Source of the DNA: Candidatus Kuenenia stuttgartensis
GTDB taxonomy: Bacteria; Planctomycetota; Planctomycetia; Isosphaerales; Isosphaeraceae
Assembly (NCBI GenBank): GCA_945865635.1
Contig: CAMBEP010000013.1
Coordinates: 31,246-95,245, forward strand
DNA: 64,000 nucleotides
Direction of reading: 5' to 3'
The notes under the pieces were generated by a model. That model did no database searches. It worked only from the letters and a program-made list of their open reading frames with translations, and was not told the DNA's origin. Below are positions 18,372-26,994 of the stretch, one piece after another. The number at the start of each line of letters is the position of its first letter. Position 1 is the first letter of the stretch. Made by a program: the position numbers and the translations under genes.

Positions 18372-19508
18372 ATGCGCGATTTGATGAACCAATTGGCCAA
18401 CGATTTGCTGGACGGTCAGACCAGAATCGTCTGTCAGGTGGTGGAAACGCGTGGCTCGACCCCCCAAAAAGCCGGTGCCTATATGATGATCGCTCCGGAT
18501 GGGCAACAGTGGGGCACGCTTGGCGGGGGATGTGTTGAGAATGAGGTCAAGTCTCGAAGCTTGATGACGTTACAGCCAGATCAATGCCTGGTCAGTTCCT
18601 ATGTGCTTGACCACGATTACGCCTGGGCGGACGGCTTGATTTGTGGTGGCAAGATGATCATCACTTCGCAGAAGTTTGAGACCCGTGATTCGAAGTTTAT
18701 GGATTACGCCAAGGCTTGGGCCAGGCTGGATGAAACGGGCCACGGGTTTCGGGAAGCGATAGTGCAGCACGCCTCGGACTTGATTCAAACCATTTTGGGG
18801 CAACGCTTTCTGGTTGATCACCTAGGCCAGCTTGCGGGCTTCTGGCCTGAGCCACCCACGATGGATCAGCTTGAGTTGGTGCGGAATTCGAAGGCGACAC
18901 TTCAGAGGCCGGTGACAGTCAGCGGTGTGAGTGTGATTCAGTGGCCTCAGCGGATCCAGGTGGTGATTGTCGGGGCAGGGCACGTGGGCCAAGCGGTTGC
19001 GGAGCTCGCCCAAAGGGCCAATTTTGAAGTGGTGGTGGTCGACGACCGGGCCCAGTTCGCCAATCTGGAGCGATTTCCAAAAGCGACTGAAATTCATGTC
19101 GGACCGTTTCAGGAAATACTTACAAATATTGAGATTACGTCGCGCACTTATCTCCTGATCGTCACCCGCGGACATGGCCACGACCAGGAAGCACTTGGTC
19201 TGGTGGCTGCCACTCCGGCCGCTTACGTCGGCCTGATCGGAAGCCGGCGGAAGATCAAAATGATCACAGAAGCTCTTCAAACTGAAGGGCTTGCGTCAGA
19301 TTCTCTGGCACGTGTCAAGGCGCCGATTGGCTTGCCGATCGGTTCCCAGTCGATTTTCGAGATTGCCGTCAGTGTGGTTGCAGAAATGATTGCATGGCGC
19401 AATTTGGGCGAATCGGACGCCCGAAAGCTGGGGGGCCCTTCGGCCCATCTCATTGCCGACCCTTCAGCCAACAATGGCCCGCCCCATACACGCGCCGAAG
19501 TGGTTTGA
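18372..19508 (+). CDS. XdhC/CoxI family molybdoenzyme maturation protein
   Basis: A 378-residue protein. The ATG at 18372 gives the family's usual N-terminus, a short helix and then VVETRGSTPQKAGA; a TTG 14 codons earlier is open but less convincing. The N-terminal half has the XdhC signature GTLGGGCVENEV. The C-terminal half has a Rossmann-like nucleotide-binding segment, VIVGAGHVGQAVAELAQRA followed by VVVDDR, and later YVGLIGSRRK. XdhC proteins bind molybdenum cofactor and insert it, sulfurated, into xanthine dehydrogenase or related hydroxylases. The MocA-like gene follows by 60 bp, the usual pairing. No xanthine dehydrogenase or other molybdenum hydroxylase gene lies in this window, so the client is elsewhere. 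Confidence 0.88.
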   Translation: MRDLMNQLANDLLDGQTRIVCQVVETRGSTPQKAGAYMMIAPDGQQWGTLGGGCVENEVKSRSLMTLQPDQCLVSSYVLDHDYAWADGLICGGKMIITSQKFETRDSKFMDYAKAWARLDETGHGFREAIVQHASDLIQTILGQRFLVDHLGQLAGFWPEPPTMDQLELVRNSKATLQRPVTVSGVSVIQWPQRIQVVIVGAGHVGQAVAELAQRANFEVVVVDDRAQFANLERFPKATEIHVGPFQEILTNIEITSRTYLLIVTRGHGHDQEALGLVAATPAAYVGLIGSRRKIKMITEALQTEGLASDSLARVKAPIGLPIGSQSIFEIAVSVVAEMIAWRNLGESDARKLGGPSAHLIADPSANNGPPHTRAEVV

Positions 19509-19568
19509 TGGTAAGTATACAAGTCTATAAATTTCAATGTATTACATAAAACGTTCAGGGCCCGTTCC

Positions 19569-20234
19569 ATGATTGAGGCAGGGCCATTTTCGAAGCCGGA
19601 ATCGAATGGTTTACGGATCCCGGTGATCGTTGCCGCCGCAGGCCTGAGCCGCCGTTACGGACGTCCAAAGCTTTTGGAGCCAATGCCAGGCGTGCAGAAA
19701 ACATTGATTCGTCATGTTGTGGAGCAGTTGGCAGCCGGAGGGCTCACCAAAGTGGTGGTCGTTTTGGGGCCACAATCTGAAGAGCCATATGGATTTATCG
19801 GAAGTGAGTCGAGTGCGGGTGGCGGCTTTGTATTGCATTTGGACCCAGGCCCGGCCGAGATGCGCGATTCGATTGAAAGTGGAATTCGTCATCTGGAGCG
19901 GATGATTTCCGAGGGGCTCCAGCCCGAGCCGACGCATGTTTTATTTACACCGGCAGACATTCCGGGTATGAGTTCTGCTTATGCATTGGAATTGACGAGA
20001 CGGTGTCAGGTCAGGGGCGAGTCGTTGATTCGTGGAGTCACCCCCCTGGGCCGGGGCATGCACCCGGTGGCCCTGGCTTGGTCTCAACGGCACACGATTG
20101 ACAGAATTCCCTTGAATAAAGGGCTTAACGAGCTCTGGAAGGGATTTGGGTTATCGAGTCATGAATGGCTCTGGAACGACGCTCAGGGGCATCTTGATCT
20201 GGATAACCCGCAGGACTGGAAACATTTCGTTTAA
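19569..20234 (+). CDS. MocA-like molybdenum cofactor nucleotidyltransferase (MobA-like NTP transferase)
   Basis: A 221-residue protein starting with the nucleotidyltransferase motif VIVAAAGLSRRYGRPKLLEP, the GXSXRXGXPKLL pattern of MobA/MocA enzymes that bind CTP or GTP and Mo-molybdopterin. FTPADIPGMSSAY near residue 135 fits the metal-binding DXP region. The length matches the family (~200 residues). MocA makes the cytosine dinucleotide form of the cofactor used by the xanthine-oxidase family, and pairing with XdhC 60 bp upstream supports MocA over MobA. The central and C-terminal parts diverge from textbook members, so CTP specificity is inferred. Confidence 0.82.
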   Translation: MIEAGPFSKPESNGLRIPVIVAAAGLSRRYGRPKLLEPMPGVQKTLIRHVVEQLAAGGLTKVVVVLGPQSEEPYGFIGSESSAGGGFVLHLDPGPAEMRDSIESGIRHLERMISEGLQPEPTHVLFTPADIPGMSSAYALELTRRCQVRGESLIRGVTPLGRGMHPVALAWSQRHTIDRIPLNKGLNELWKGFGLSSHEWLWNDAQGHLDLDNPQDWKHFV

Positions 20235-20451
20235 AGTCACAAACTTGATCGACGGAGCTTGACGCCCACTAACCGATTGTAAATGATAAGCGATTAGATG
20301 TGTCTGCCGGGCTGATCTGTTCTGCATTCATGTCATCGTAGTGCACGGGCTGTTTCAATTCCAGAAAATCGGCGATTTTCCCATAAAAACGAAATTGAAA
20401 GGCTTGTTGCAGAAAAATCCTATGGATAACAACTGTCAGACCAGGATCCGC

Positions 20452-22773
20452 ATGATGCGACTCAAAGCTCTCGTTTTAACGACATTGGCAATCACCCTTG
20501 GCATGAATGGAATTGTGACGGCTGGCAATGTTGCCCCGACGTATCGCAATGTGCAGGATCAACTTGCAAAATTATCTCCAAACTCGTCGAATGACCTGAA
20601 AGCCTCTGCAAAAAAATTAGACGACTATCTTGCAAAACTCGTAAAGACCAATAATATTGATGCGCGTCTGGCGGCTTATCGGGCGCTGAAGTCAGACACG
20701 GACCAGTGGTCGGCATGGGCAACGCATGACCCAGCGGCTAACGATGTTGCAACAGCGCTAAATCATTGGATCGCGCCGCGATTGAAGGCCGTAGAATATG
20801 CAATTTCAGCCCGTGACGCGATTGCCCGCAACGAGGCTTGGGTTACCGACGAACACCGCCTGATTTACAAAGAACTGGTCCAATCGCTGACAACCGCATT
20901 GGAGCAATATGAATCGGCGGATAAAACAGGGCTGAGAATTGATGCCCGCGAGAAAATTCGTGATTTGGTTGAACAGCTTTCCAAGCGTCTCAAGAACTCG
21001 CAATGGCCTGATGCCGAACAGATTATTGCAACCATCAAATCACGATGGGAGTCGCCCAATATTCTGATCACCGTATCGGCAGAGGGTCTGAGACCTCTTC
21101 TGGATCGGGAGATTGTGAAAAAAGAGTCGATTTTGTTCAAGGGCCGGACGAGCTATGTGACACCCCGCGAGCGTCAGGGCTATGGGCTTATCCCCTCGGA
21201 CGATGCCATTGCATTTTATATCAGTCAGGCCATGACATCAGTCACACCAGTGACAGATTTTGAAGATCAGGTCAAAAGCAATAATGGCGGCAGAATTCTG
21301 AGCAAAGCGTATGCTCTGGAAAATACAATCCAGAATGACAGTGTGGTGACCACATCATTTGCCATTCGTCCGACCGGCATTGCCATGTCGCCTGCGAATC
21401 AAAATAATGTCAGGCCCAACCTTGGAATTGCTCCAAAATCGGGTGGCGGATTCTCACGTGCAATCATGGGCATGGCGGGCATGAATCAGCAGAAGATTAT
21501 TAATGAAATTTACAGTAAGTCGATAGGTCAGATTCAAAGCGAAGCCGAGATCAGTTCCAAAGAATTGGGCGAACTTCGTGCCAACGAAGCTGCAAACAAA
21601 CTTAATGTTGCCATGAAGCCATATCGCAGGTCGGATAATGCAATGGCCTATGACAAAGTTGTGGTCGAGCGGATACAGGTTCGCACCGAACCCACTCACA
21701 TTCATGCCCAAGCCCGGCTGCTTTATGATCGGCCTGGCCACGAATCGATCGGACCCATTGATGTGGTCCCACCGATTGACCCGGTTGATCAGCGATATAT
21801 AACCGCAGCGATTCATATTCCGAATTTGATGGAAAATCTGGCCGCCAATTTCTTTGAAGAGCTATCCAGCCGCGGCACCACCACAATTGCATTTTTACCT
21901 GATAATAATGGTGATGGTGCTGCCGAGGTGGAAATTCAGTCGGGTCAGGATCTCCTGCAATTGGCTATCGGCGAGAGCTTGCGGATCACCAAACAGCCGA
22001 AGGGTGCTAGGCTTAATCCCGGGAGTCCATTTGCTGCCCTTACAATTAGCGAAAAGAAGCTTGTCCCCCATTTTACGATGGACGATAAAGGACATCTTGT
22101 GATGATGTTTAAGGCCTTTAAAATGGATATTGCATCTCCATCGCTAACCATCCTCAGCGAAGGCCGGATGGGTGGGGCTGTGCGGATCGACTCGCCAGGC
22201 GCTGAGCTTGACATGGAGATCATCAATCTGCCGGCGACTGTTAATCAGCAGGAGCGATTGGCTCTGAAAGTGCATTCGTTTCAGCTTGATCCCCGATCGA
22301 AGATTTATGCTTACTCAGAGCCCGGTAAAGAGCCATCGGAACTGAACGCATTCCGGAAGGCGGCAGTTTTGGCGGGTGCATCGGCGTTCCTTTCATCCAA
22401 GCCAATCGACCTTCCTCTGGATGCCCTGAAGATTGGCGACAAGGTTTCCGTAGTGAAAGTTTCGCCGCTTGGAAAGACGGGCTGGTACCAATTTGTGATC
22501 AATGCCGACGGCATTTTGAAGGGCTTGGGCCAAGAGGATCAGGCCACTCCCGAGCTCCAGTCGCCAGCACCCGGATCGCCCAAGTCAGACGTTGCCATTC
22601 AGCCGATGAGCTATGTAGAGGCTCCAGCATGTTTCATTGCCACAGTGCCAGCCGGCTCGACTTATTGGGTCGTTCCCGGAACAAATCCCCCTCGAGTGGA
22701 ATACAGGCCTGCGTCCGATCGGTCAGCATCGACCACAGAATGGGTGAATGTCAGGGTCCAGGCAGCACCATGA
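20452..22773 (+). CDS. Large exported protein of unknown function
   Basis: About 773 residues from the ATG at 20452, which has AGGA five bases upstream and leads straight into a signal peptide (MMRLKALVLTTLAITLGMNG). The frame is open further upstream to a GTG at 20341, and an ATG at 20422 is possible. The mature protein starts with a helical domain rich in Lys, Asp and Ala (to about residue 220), followed by a mixed region with long beta-rich stretches and a Pro-rich end (PELQSPAPGSPKSDVAIQ). No enzyme motif or known domain was recognised. It precedes the tRNA-Arg gene by 46 bp. It is likely periplasmic or surface-exposed; no function is proposed. Confidence 0.7.
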   Translation: MMRLKALVLTTLAITLGMNGIVTAGNVAPTYRNVQDQLAKLSPNSSNDLKASAKKLDDYLAKLVKTNNIDARLAAYRALKSDTDQWSAWATHDPAANDVATALNHWIAPRLKAVEYAISARDAIARNEAWVTDEHRLIYKELVQSLTTALEQYESADKTGLRIDAREKIRDLVEQLSKRLKNSQWPDAEQIIATIKSRWESPNILITVSAEGLRPLLDREIVKKESILFKGRTSYVTPRERQGYGLIPSDDAIAFYISQAMTSVTPVTDFEDQVKSNNGGRILSKAYALENTIQNDSVVTTSFAIRPTGIAMSPANQNNVRPNLGIAPKSGGGFSRAIMGMAGMNQQKIINEIYSKSIGQIQSEAEISSKELGELRANEAANKLNVAMKPYRRSDNAMAYDKVVVERIQVRTEPTHIHAQARLLYDRPGHESIGPIDVVPPIDPVDQRYITAAIHIPNLMENLAANFFEELSSRGTTTIAFLPDNNGDGAAEVEIQSGQDLLQLAIGESLRITKQPKGARLNPGSPFAALTISEKKLVPHFTMDDKGHLVMMFKAFKMDIASPSLTILSEGRMGGAVRIDSPGAELDMEIINLPATVNQQERLALKVHSFQLDPRSKIYAYSEPGKEPSELNAFRKAAVLAGASAFLSSKPIDLPLDALKIGDKVSVVKVSPLGKTGWYQFVINADGILKGLGQEDQATPELQSPAPGSPKSDVAIQPMSYVEAPACFIATVPAGSTYWVVPGTNPPRVEYRPASDRSASTTEWVNVRVQAAP

Positions 22774-22819
22774 TCATTGACAATTCCAAGCAGATAAGCT
22801 AGCATAACCTACCTCAAAA

Positions 22820-22894
22820 GCACCCGTAGCTCAGCCTGGATAGAGCGTTTGCCTCCGGAGCAAAAGGTCAGAGGTTCAAATCCTCTCGGGTGTA
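22820..22894 (+). tRNA. tRNA-Arg (anticodon CCG)
   Basis: A 75-nt cloverleaf: acceptor GCACCCG pairs with CGGGTGT (G-U at the first pair), discriminator A at 22894; D stem GCTC/GAGC; anticodon stem TTTGC/GCAAA with loop CTCCGGA, giving anticodon CCG for CGG codons; T stem AGAGG/CCTCT with loop TTCAAAT. CCA is not encoded. Its 3' half, from the anticodon loop onward, is the attachment site of the element that follows and is partly repeated at 27146. Confidence 0.95.
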
Positions 22895-22904
22895 GTCGAT
22901 GTAA
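22852..22904 (+). repeat. Left attachment repeat (attL), within tRNA-Arg
   Basis: The segment from the tRNA anticodon loop through the acceptor end and ten bases beyond corresponds to 27146-27198. The first 18 bases are identical (CCTCCGGAGCAAAAGGTC), and the two copies share TTCAAA, TCTCGGGTGTA and TCGATGTAA further on. This copy keeps the functional tRNA. Confidence 0.8.
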
Positions 22905-22942
22905 GTTATTGGTTACACACGCCTTATGGAAACCGGGAACCG

Positions 22943-23225
22943 ATGAATTTGACGCCAAAATCTGATCCCAAAACGGGGGATTCCCCCGTTTTCGATTCGA
23001 TGGAGGTGTTTGGCGTGAAGGTTCCAAAGTATCGTCGTCATAAGCAAAATTACGCCCGTGTCATCTTGAACGGGCGGGAAATTCATCTAGGCGTTTATGG
23101 TTCGCCTGAATCCCGGGCCGCTTACGAGCGGGCGGTTGCGGAGTGGTTACAAACCGGCCGGAAAACCCCTAGGCCCAAACGACTTGCGACGGCCAAGCGG
23201 GAACGCGACGCCTTGGGGCTTGACG
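22943..23225 (+). pseudogene. Integrase (tyrosine recombinase) N-terminal fragment
   Basis: The frame starts at 22943, 49 bp past the tRNA end, and encodes about 95 residues resembling the N-terminus of planctomycete tyrosine integrases as I recall them: KVPKYRRHKQNYARVILNGR, HLGVYGSPESRAAYERAVAEW, then TGRKTPRPKR. The core-binding and catalytic domains (R-H-R-Y) are absent. The frame stays open to 23311, but the last ~30 residues look like out-of-frame polymerase sequence. Integrases normally sit next to the attachment site as here, so this is the element's own integrase, cut by a deletion that joined it to the polymerase gene. Confidence 0.7.
22970..22992. repeat. Perfect 23-bp palindrome near the left end
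   Basis: AAAACGGGGGA, a central T, then TCCCCCGTTTT: an 11-bp perfect inverted repeat about 65 bp inside the left attachment repeat and within the integrase remnant. The same TTCCCCCGTTT half-site occurs twice in tandem near the right end (26971-26994). A recombinase or replication-protein binding site is possible. Confidence 0.6.
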
Positions 23226-23250
23226 GGGTTCTTACCATCACGGTTGGCCG

Positions 23251-24729
23251 TTGCCGGTGTATGTACTGGACTTATACGCGGAATTCCGCCTTTTCACGAA
23301 TGGTAAGGTGACGCCATTTGGCCGGGGCCTGATAGGGGCCATGAACTATTTTGGAATTGAGTCGATGGCCGTTTCGGATAAGGATTCAAACCGGGCCTTG
23401 ATTATGGGCGGTGGCCCTTGGAACGCGTTGGAGCGGGTTCGGATTCTGGATTATTGCCAAGCCGATGTGGATGGAACGGCCAAGCTATTGGGCCGGATGT
23501 TGGCCGGGGTCGATTTGGGGCGGGCCGTGGGCTTGCGTGGTCGATATTCCAAGGCGTTGGCCTGTATGGAGTGGGCGGGCGTTCCAATCGACGTGGCGAC
23601 GCTAGAGCGGGTCAGGGCCGGGTGGGTGGATATCCAAGGCCGGTTGATTCAAGAGGTGGCCCGCGTGGTTCCCGTCTATGAGGGGCGAACCTTCAAAGAA
23701 AATTTGTTTTCATCGTGGTTGGCCGCTGAAAACGTGGCGTGGCCAAGACTGGAATCAGGGCGGTTGGCCTTGGATTGTCAAACGTTTCGAGAAATGGCCC
23801 GTGGTCATTCAGGCGTGGCCTTACTTCATGAACTGAGGGAAAGTTTATCGCAATTGCGATTGGGTGGGTTGGCCGTGGGTGGAGATGGCCGGAATCGACT
23901 GATGTTGAGTCCCTATGGATCCAAGACGGGCCGGAATCAACCATCCAATAGCAAGTTTGTATTTGGAACCGCCACGTGGTTACGTTCACTGATTCAACCA
24001 TCGTCGGGGCGGTTTGTGGCCTATGTCGATTGGACTTCCCAAGAAATTGGGATAGCAGCAAAATTGGCGAACGATGTGAATTTGTTGGCCGCGTATGAAG
24101 AGGATCCCTATCTATGGTTTGCCAAGCGGGTTGGGGCGGTTCCGATGGACGCCACCAAGAAAAGCCACAAGGCCCAACGGGATTTATATAAGGCCACCAT
24201 GTTGGGCGTGGGTTATGGCATGGCGGAAACGTCTTTATCCATGCGGATCGGCCAACCCGTGGCCAAGGCCCGTAGCCTGTTGATTCAACATCGTGAAACG
24301 TTCCCGGCCTTGTGGCGGTGGATGCAAGGGGCGGTGGATCATGCCCTATTGACGGGCCGAATCGTGGCCCGGTTTGGTTGGGCGTATCACTTGGGATCGG
24401 ATCCGAACCCGCGTAGCCTTCAAAATTGGCCGGTTCAATCGAACGCCAGTGAAATGATGAGATTGGCCGCGTGCATGTTGACGGAATCGGGCGTGGTGGT
24501 ATGTTGCCCGGTTCATGACGCGTTCATGGTTGAAGGGCCTGTTGAGGATGTTCAGGCGATTGTGGAGCGAACGCAAGCGATTATGGCCAAGGCGTCGGGC
24601 GTGGTACTGGATGGATTTGAATTACGATCCGATGTGAAAATCATCATGCCGGGTGAACGATATCACGATGAACGCGGCCAAGGGTTTTTCGAGCGGGTGG
24701 TGGGGTTGTTGGGCAAACCACCATCGTGA
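23251..24729 (+). CDS. Family A DNA polymerase (element-encoded, N-terminally truncated)
   Basis: From a TTG at 23251 this gives 492 residues. The polymerase core is complete: motif A YVDWTSQEIGI (D260), motif B RDLYKATMLGVGYG (R310, K314, Y322), motif C VHDAF (H422, D423), and a TGRNQPSNSKF template-strand motif near 226-236. The N-terminal part is the tail of a 3'-5' exonuclease domain (VLDLYAEFR; YCQADVD near 68-74 as Exo III), but the Exo I part is missing. In-frame residues upstream of the TTG (HHGWPLP) still match what I recall of the family, so a deletion removed the true 5' end and joined it to the integrase remnant at about 23222-23240. It might still polymerise DNA but probably cannot proofread. 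No ribosome-binding site was identified. Confidence 0.75.
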   Translation: MPVYVLDLYAEFRLFTNGKVTPFGRGLIGAMNYFGIESMAVSDKDSNRALIMGGGPWNALERVRILDYCQADVDGTAKLLGRMLAGVDLGRAVGLRGRYSKALACMEWAGVPIDVATLERVRAGWVDIQGRLIQEVARVVPVYEGRTFKENLFSSWLAAENVAWPRLESGRLALDCQTFREMARGHSGVALLHELRESLSQLRLGGLAVGGDGRNRLMLSPYGSKTGRNQPSNSKFVFGTATWLRSLIQPSSGRFVAYVDWTSQEIGIAAKLANDVNLLAAYEEDPYLWFAKRVGAVPMDATKKSHKAQRDLYKATMLGVGYGMAETSLSMRIGQPVAKARSLLIQHRETFPALWRWMQGAVDHALLTGRIVARFGWAYHLGSDPNPRSLQNWPVQSNASEMMRLAACMLTESGVVVCCPVHDAFMVEGPVEDVQAIVERTQAIMAKASGVVLDGFELRSDVKIIMPGERYHDERGQGFFERVVGLLGKPPS

Positions 24730-24732
24730 CAA

Positions 24733-24933
24733 TCAAAATTTTGGGCGTTGTTTGGATGGTGATTTTGGGGGGAATTCGGATTCGATATTTTCTCGAATTT
24801 TGGCTTGTTCCGCCCTCTGTTCAGGGGTTCGATATTTGGCCTTGGTTCGTTCCAGGGCGGCCAATTGTTCATTTGTGGGTTTGTTGGGGGGATTTTCCAT
24901 CGGTTCAAACCTTTGTGGATTCGTCCACTTCAT
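24733..24933 (-). CDS. Antitoxin-like small protein, possibly truncated
   Basis: A 66-residue charged helical protein (ERTKAKYRTPEQRAEQAKIR) whose start overlaps the end of the BrnT-like gene by 29 bp, the usual toxin-antitoxin coupling. The TPEQRAEQAKIRE stretch resembles the N-terminal part of XRE-type antitoxins I recall beside such toxins, but the chain ends after PSKQRPKF without the helix-turn-helix. It stops 3 bp from the polymerase stop, converging with it, so the deleted or rearranged end may lie here. Family assignment is tentative. Confidence 0.45.
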   Translation of the reverse strand: MKWTNPQRFEPMENPPNKPTNEQLAALERTKAKYRTPEQRAEQAKIRENIESEFPPKSPSKQRPKF

Positions 24934-25222
24934 AAGCCGTGATCGGTGTCAGGATTCGGAAACCACCGTCTATGTCGAATTCGAAAACGACGATGATGAA
25001 TTTCCCGGAATTTGTCCACCCGAATGTAATTCGGTTCCCGGTGGATCGGCTTACCCCAATTTCAGAACCACGATAGTTCAAGACACTTTCAACTTCGTCG
25101 GGGGTCAATCCATGCTCAGCAACATGTTCCACATTTCCGCCCGGTTCTGTATCCCAATTGATGAGGTCAAATCGGATCATACGGAAATCAGGGCTGATGT
25201 TATGTGTTTCAATCCGAATCAT
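24905..25222 (-). CDS. BrnT/DUF4258-like toxin
   Basis: A 105-residue protein. The segment NVEHVAEHGLTPDEVESVL followed by strand-rich ITFGWTNSGKFIIVVFEF and ILTPITAYEV matches the BrnT-like layout: a helix with an XHXAEHG-type motif, a variable loop, two strands, and a final (R/T)xxxAYE-like segment. BrnT proteins are RelE-fold ribonucleases neutralised by a partner encoded just downstream, as seen here with a 29-bp overlap. AGGAT lies about 13 bp before the ATG. It is transcribed against the flow of the element's other genes. Assignment rests on pattern alone. Confidence 0.6.
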   Translation of the reverse strand: MIRIETHNISPDFRMIRFDLINWDTEPGGNVEHVAEHGLTPDEVESVLNYRGSEIGVSRSTGNRITFGWTNSGKFIIVVFEFDIDGGFRILTPITAYEVDESTKV

Positions 25223-25438
25223 ACCAACTCATTTCATCCTATCCAATTGTTTCTGGATTGGTCAAGACTTGAATACGATCAAGATTTGGGATGAATCCGA
25301 ACCCGTGCGGTTTTGGCATAAAGCCATGCGGTTTTGGAAACGGATCATCCTAAAACCAAATACCCGTGTATTATATTGTATTATGTATATTAGGTACTAT
25401 GTAACTACGTTCTTAGAAACTATAAGGGGGTTAAGCCT

Positions 25439-26176
25439 ATGCCTGATACTGAAATTCAAAACGTTGATCCGATGAACGATCCGTTCGCCAATCTGGAAAC
25501 GGGTTTTCCGGTGGAAAGTGTCAGAACCCCCAAACCGATTCCGGCCCATTACCTACCACCCAAAATGTCGTGGCCTTGGTTGACAGGGGCCGATGAATTG
25601 GGCGGTGGAGCGTTGGATGTTGGGCTTGTGGTGTTGCGGAACCATGCCAGAACCGCCCCCTATGGTTGGCCGAATCGGATCGGTCTTGAATCAGGCGAAC
25701 CGTTTGGGTTAGGGCGTAAGGCGGTTCGAAATGGGTTGAAGTTGTTGGCCGATGGCGGGTTGATAAGATTAGAGATGAAACCCGGTTCCAAGGCGGTGGT
25801 GGAGATTTTGAAATCGGATTCGTCCAGGGTGATGGAATCGGATTGGTTGACGTCCACCAAACAAGCGGAATTCATCTATCTCAAAATCCCGATGGATTGG
25901 ATAAGCCGCGCGGCCAAGTGTCAAACGCCCGGCCTGATTATGGGCTTGGCCGCGTGGCGTTATGACTTCATGACGAAAATACCGGGTGAATCCCGATTCT
26001 CAATTCATCCGTTGGCCGGTTCGAACCGATCCACATCGGCCATAAGGCGGGGGCTTGTGGCGTTGGAATCCGCTGGATTGGTGAAGTTGATGGACGCCCC
26101 AAGGGGATTCGTTCGGTTGAAGATCGTCAAGGCGTTGGCCTTAGAATCAGGGGGTTCGGATCATGGCGACAATTGA
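25439..26176 (+). CDS. Double winged-helix DNA-binding protein of the element
   Basis: A 245-residue protein with two similar winged-helix-like segments: LGRKAVRNGLKLLADGGLI near residues 90-120 and STSAIRRGLVALESAGLVKL near residues 195-225, each followed by a basic strand (wing). Duplicated winged helices occur in replication initiators and regulators of small elements, and next to a DNA polymerase gene an initiator role is attractive but unproven. AAGGGGG (25424-25430) sits 8 bp before the ATG, and the ~60 bp before that is very AT-rich (TATATT, TACTAT), a likely promoter. The 3' end overlaps the next gene by 14 bp. Confidence 0.6.
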   Translation: MPDTEIQNVDPMNDPFANLETGFPVESVRTPKPIPAHYLPPKMSWPWLTGADELGGGALDVGLVVLRNHARTAPYGWPNRIGLESGEPFGLGRKAVRNGLKLLADGGLIRLEMKPGSKAVVEILKSDSSRVMESDWLTSTKQAEFIYLKIPMDWISRAAKCQTPGLIMGLAAWRYDFMTKIPGESRFSIHPLAGSNRSTSAIRRGLVALESAGLVKLMDAPRGFVRLKIVKALALESGGSDHGDN

Positions 26177-26642
26177 ACCTGTTGATATTGAAAGTTACGA
26201 CAAATGGCGTGGGCGTCTCCAACGTCGGGCGGTGGAGTCGGGTTGTAACATCCCGTTGGAATGTCGGGGGGTTGTGATGGCCCGCCTTGTGGCAACGGTG
26301 GAGAACCCGGAAACCGATTTTGAGACGTTCACCAAGGCGGTGAATATGTTGGCCAAGTTGGAGCGGGCGGAACAAACCGCCGTGGCCAACGCCATGAACG
26401 TAACGCGGTGGGCGGGAACCACCGGGGCGTGGGATGGAGACGATAGCGGGATTCTGGTAAGGGTTCCGAAACCGCGTTGGCCGGGGCCTTATCAGGATCA
26501 ACTTGACGCCTTGGCCGATAAAATGTTGGAAATGGGTATCCCATACGAATTGGTGTCTCAAATTCAGGGTTACGAGTTTCCAGACAACGAATCAGACACG
26601 CCCCCGGCCAACCGATTGACGGATGAACGGGGGCCGGGATAA
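26163..26642 (+). CDS. Small hypothetical protein of the element
   Basis: A 159-residue protein translationally coupled to the winged-helix gene (14-bp overlap). It is mostly helical (residues ~10-85: YDKWRGRLQRRAVESG, FETFTKAVNMLAKLERAEQT) and ends in an acidic, proline-containing tail. Composition resembles small terminase-like or accessory replication proteins, but no diagnostic motif is present, so no function is given. It is the last gene before the element's right end. Confidence 0.5.
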   Translation: MATIEPVDIESYDKWRGRLQRRAVESGCNIPLECRGVVMARLVATVENPETDFETFTKAVNMLAKLERAEQTAVANAMNVTRWAGTTGAWDGDDSGILVRVPKPRWPGPYQDQLDALADKMLEMGIPYELVSQIQGYEFPDNESDTPPANRLTDERGPG

Positions 26643-26904
26643 GGCGGGCGGTGGTGGATGTCCCCGAAATCCGTTTCGGGAACATGGTCGTTGGAATCCA
26701 GACGCCCCCGTAGAAATAAGTCGGGCGTTTTTGTTTGGTTGGTGAAAGATTGGGCGAACGGATTGGCCCCAAGGCCCGCAAGTTGGCCAGAAAACCCACC
26801 ATTCTATCACCTTGAACCCCAAGCGGGCCACCAAGGCGACGCTAGGGGGCTTAAAATGGATCGTGGCGATTGGCCAACATTCCATCGGGTGGGTGGGAAA
26901 TACA

Positions 26905-26925
26905 ATCGGGGAAGTTTCCCCCGAT
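26905..26925. repeat. Imperfect palindrome at the element's right end
   Basis: ATCGGGGAA and TTCCCCCGAT form an inverted repeat with one extra C. The half-site resembles the TTCCCCCGTTT motif of the left palindrome (22970-22992) and the tandem repeat 46 bp further right. Confidence 0.5.
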
Positions 26926-26970
26926 CCGGTTTTTGAGAACGTTGGGGAACCCGCCAAAAAACGGGCCAAT

Positions 26971-26994
26971 CTTCCCCCGTTTCTTCCCCCGTTT
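26971..26994 (+). repeat. Tandem 12-bp repeat CTTCCCCCGTTT (two copies)
   Basis: Two exact, adjacent copies at 26971-26982 and 26983-26994, about 150 bp inside the right attachment repeat. The core TTCCCCCGTTT equals one arm of the left-end palindrome, so both ends of the element carry the same motif. Confidence 0.65.

Noticed and set aside
25158..25475. Rightward frame of 105 codons across the toxin promoter and the start of the winged-helix gene
   Set aside because: It crosses an AT-rich non-coding stretch, has no ribosome-binding site and shows no protein-like composition.
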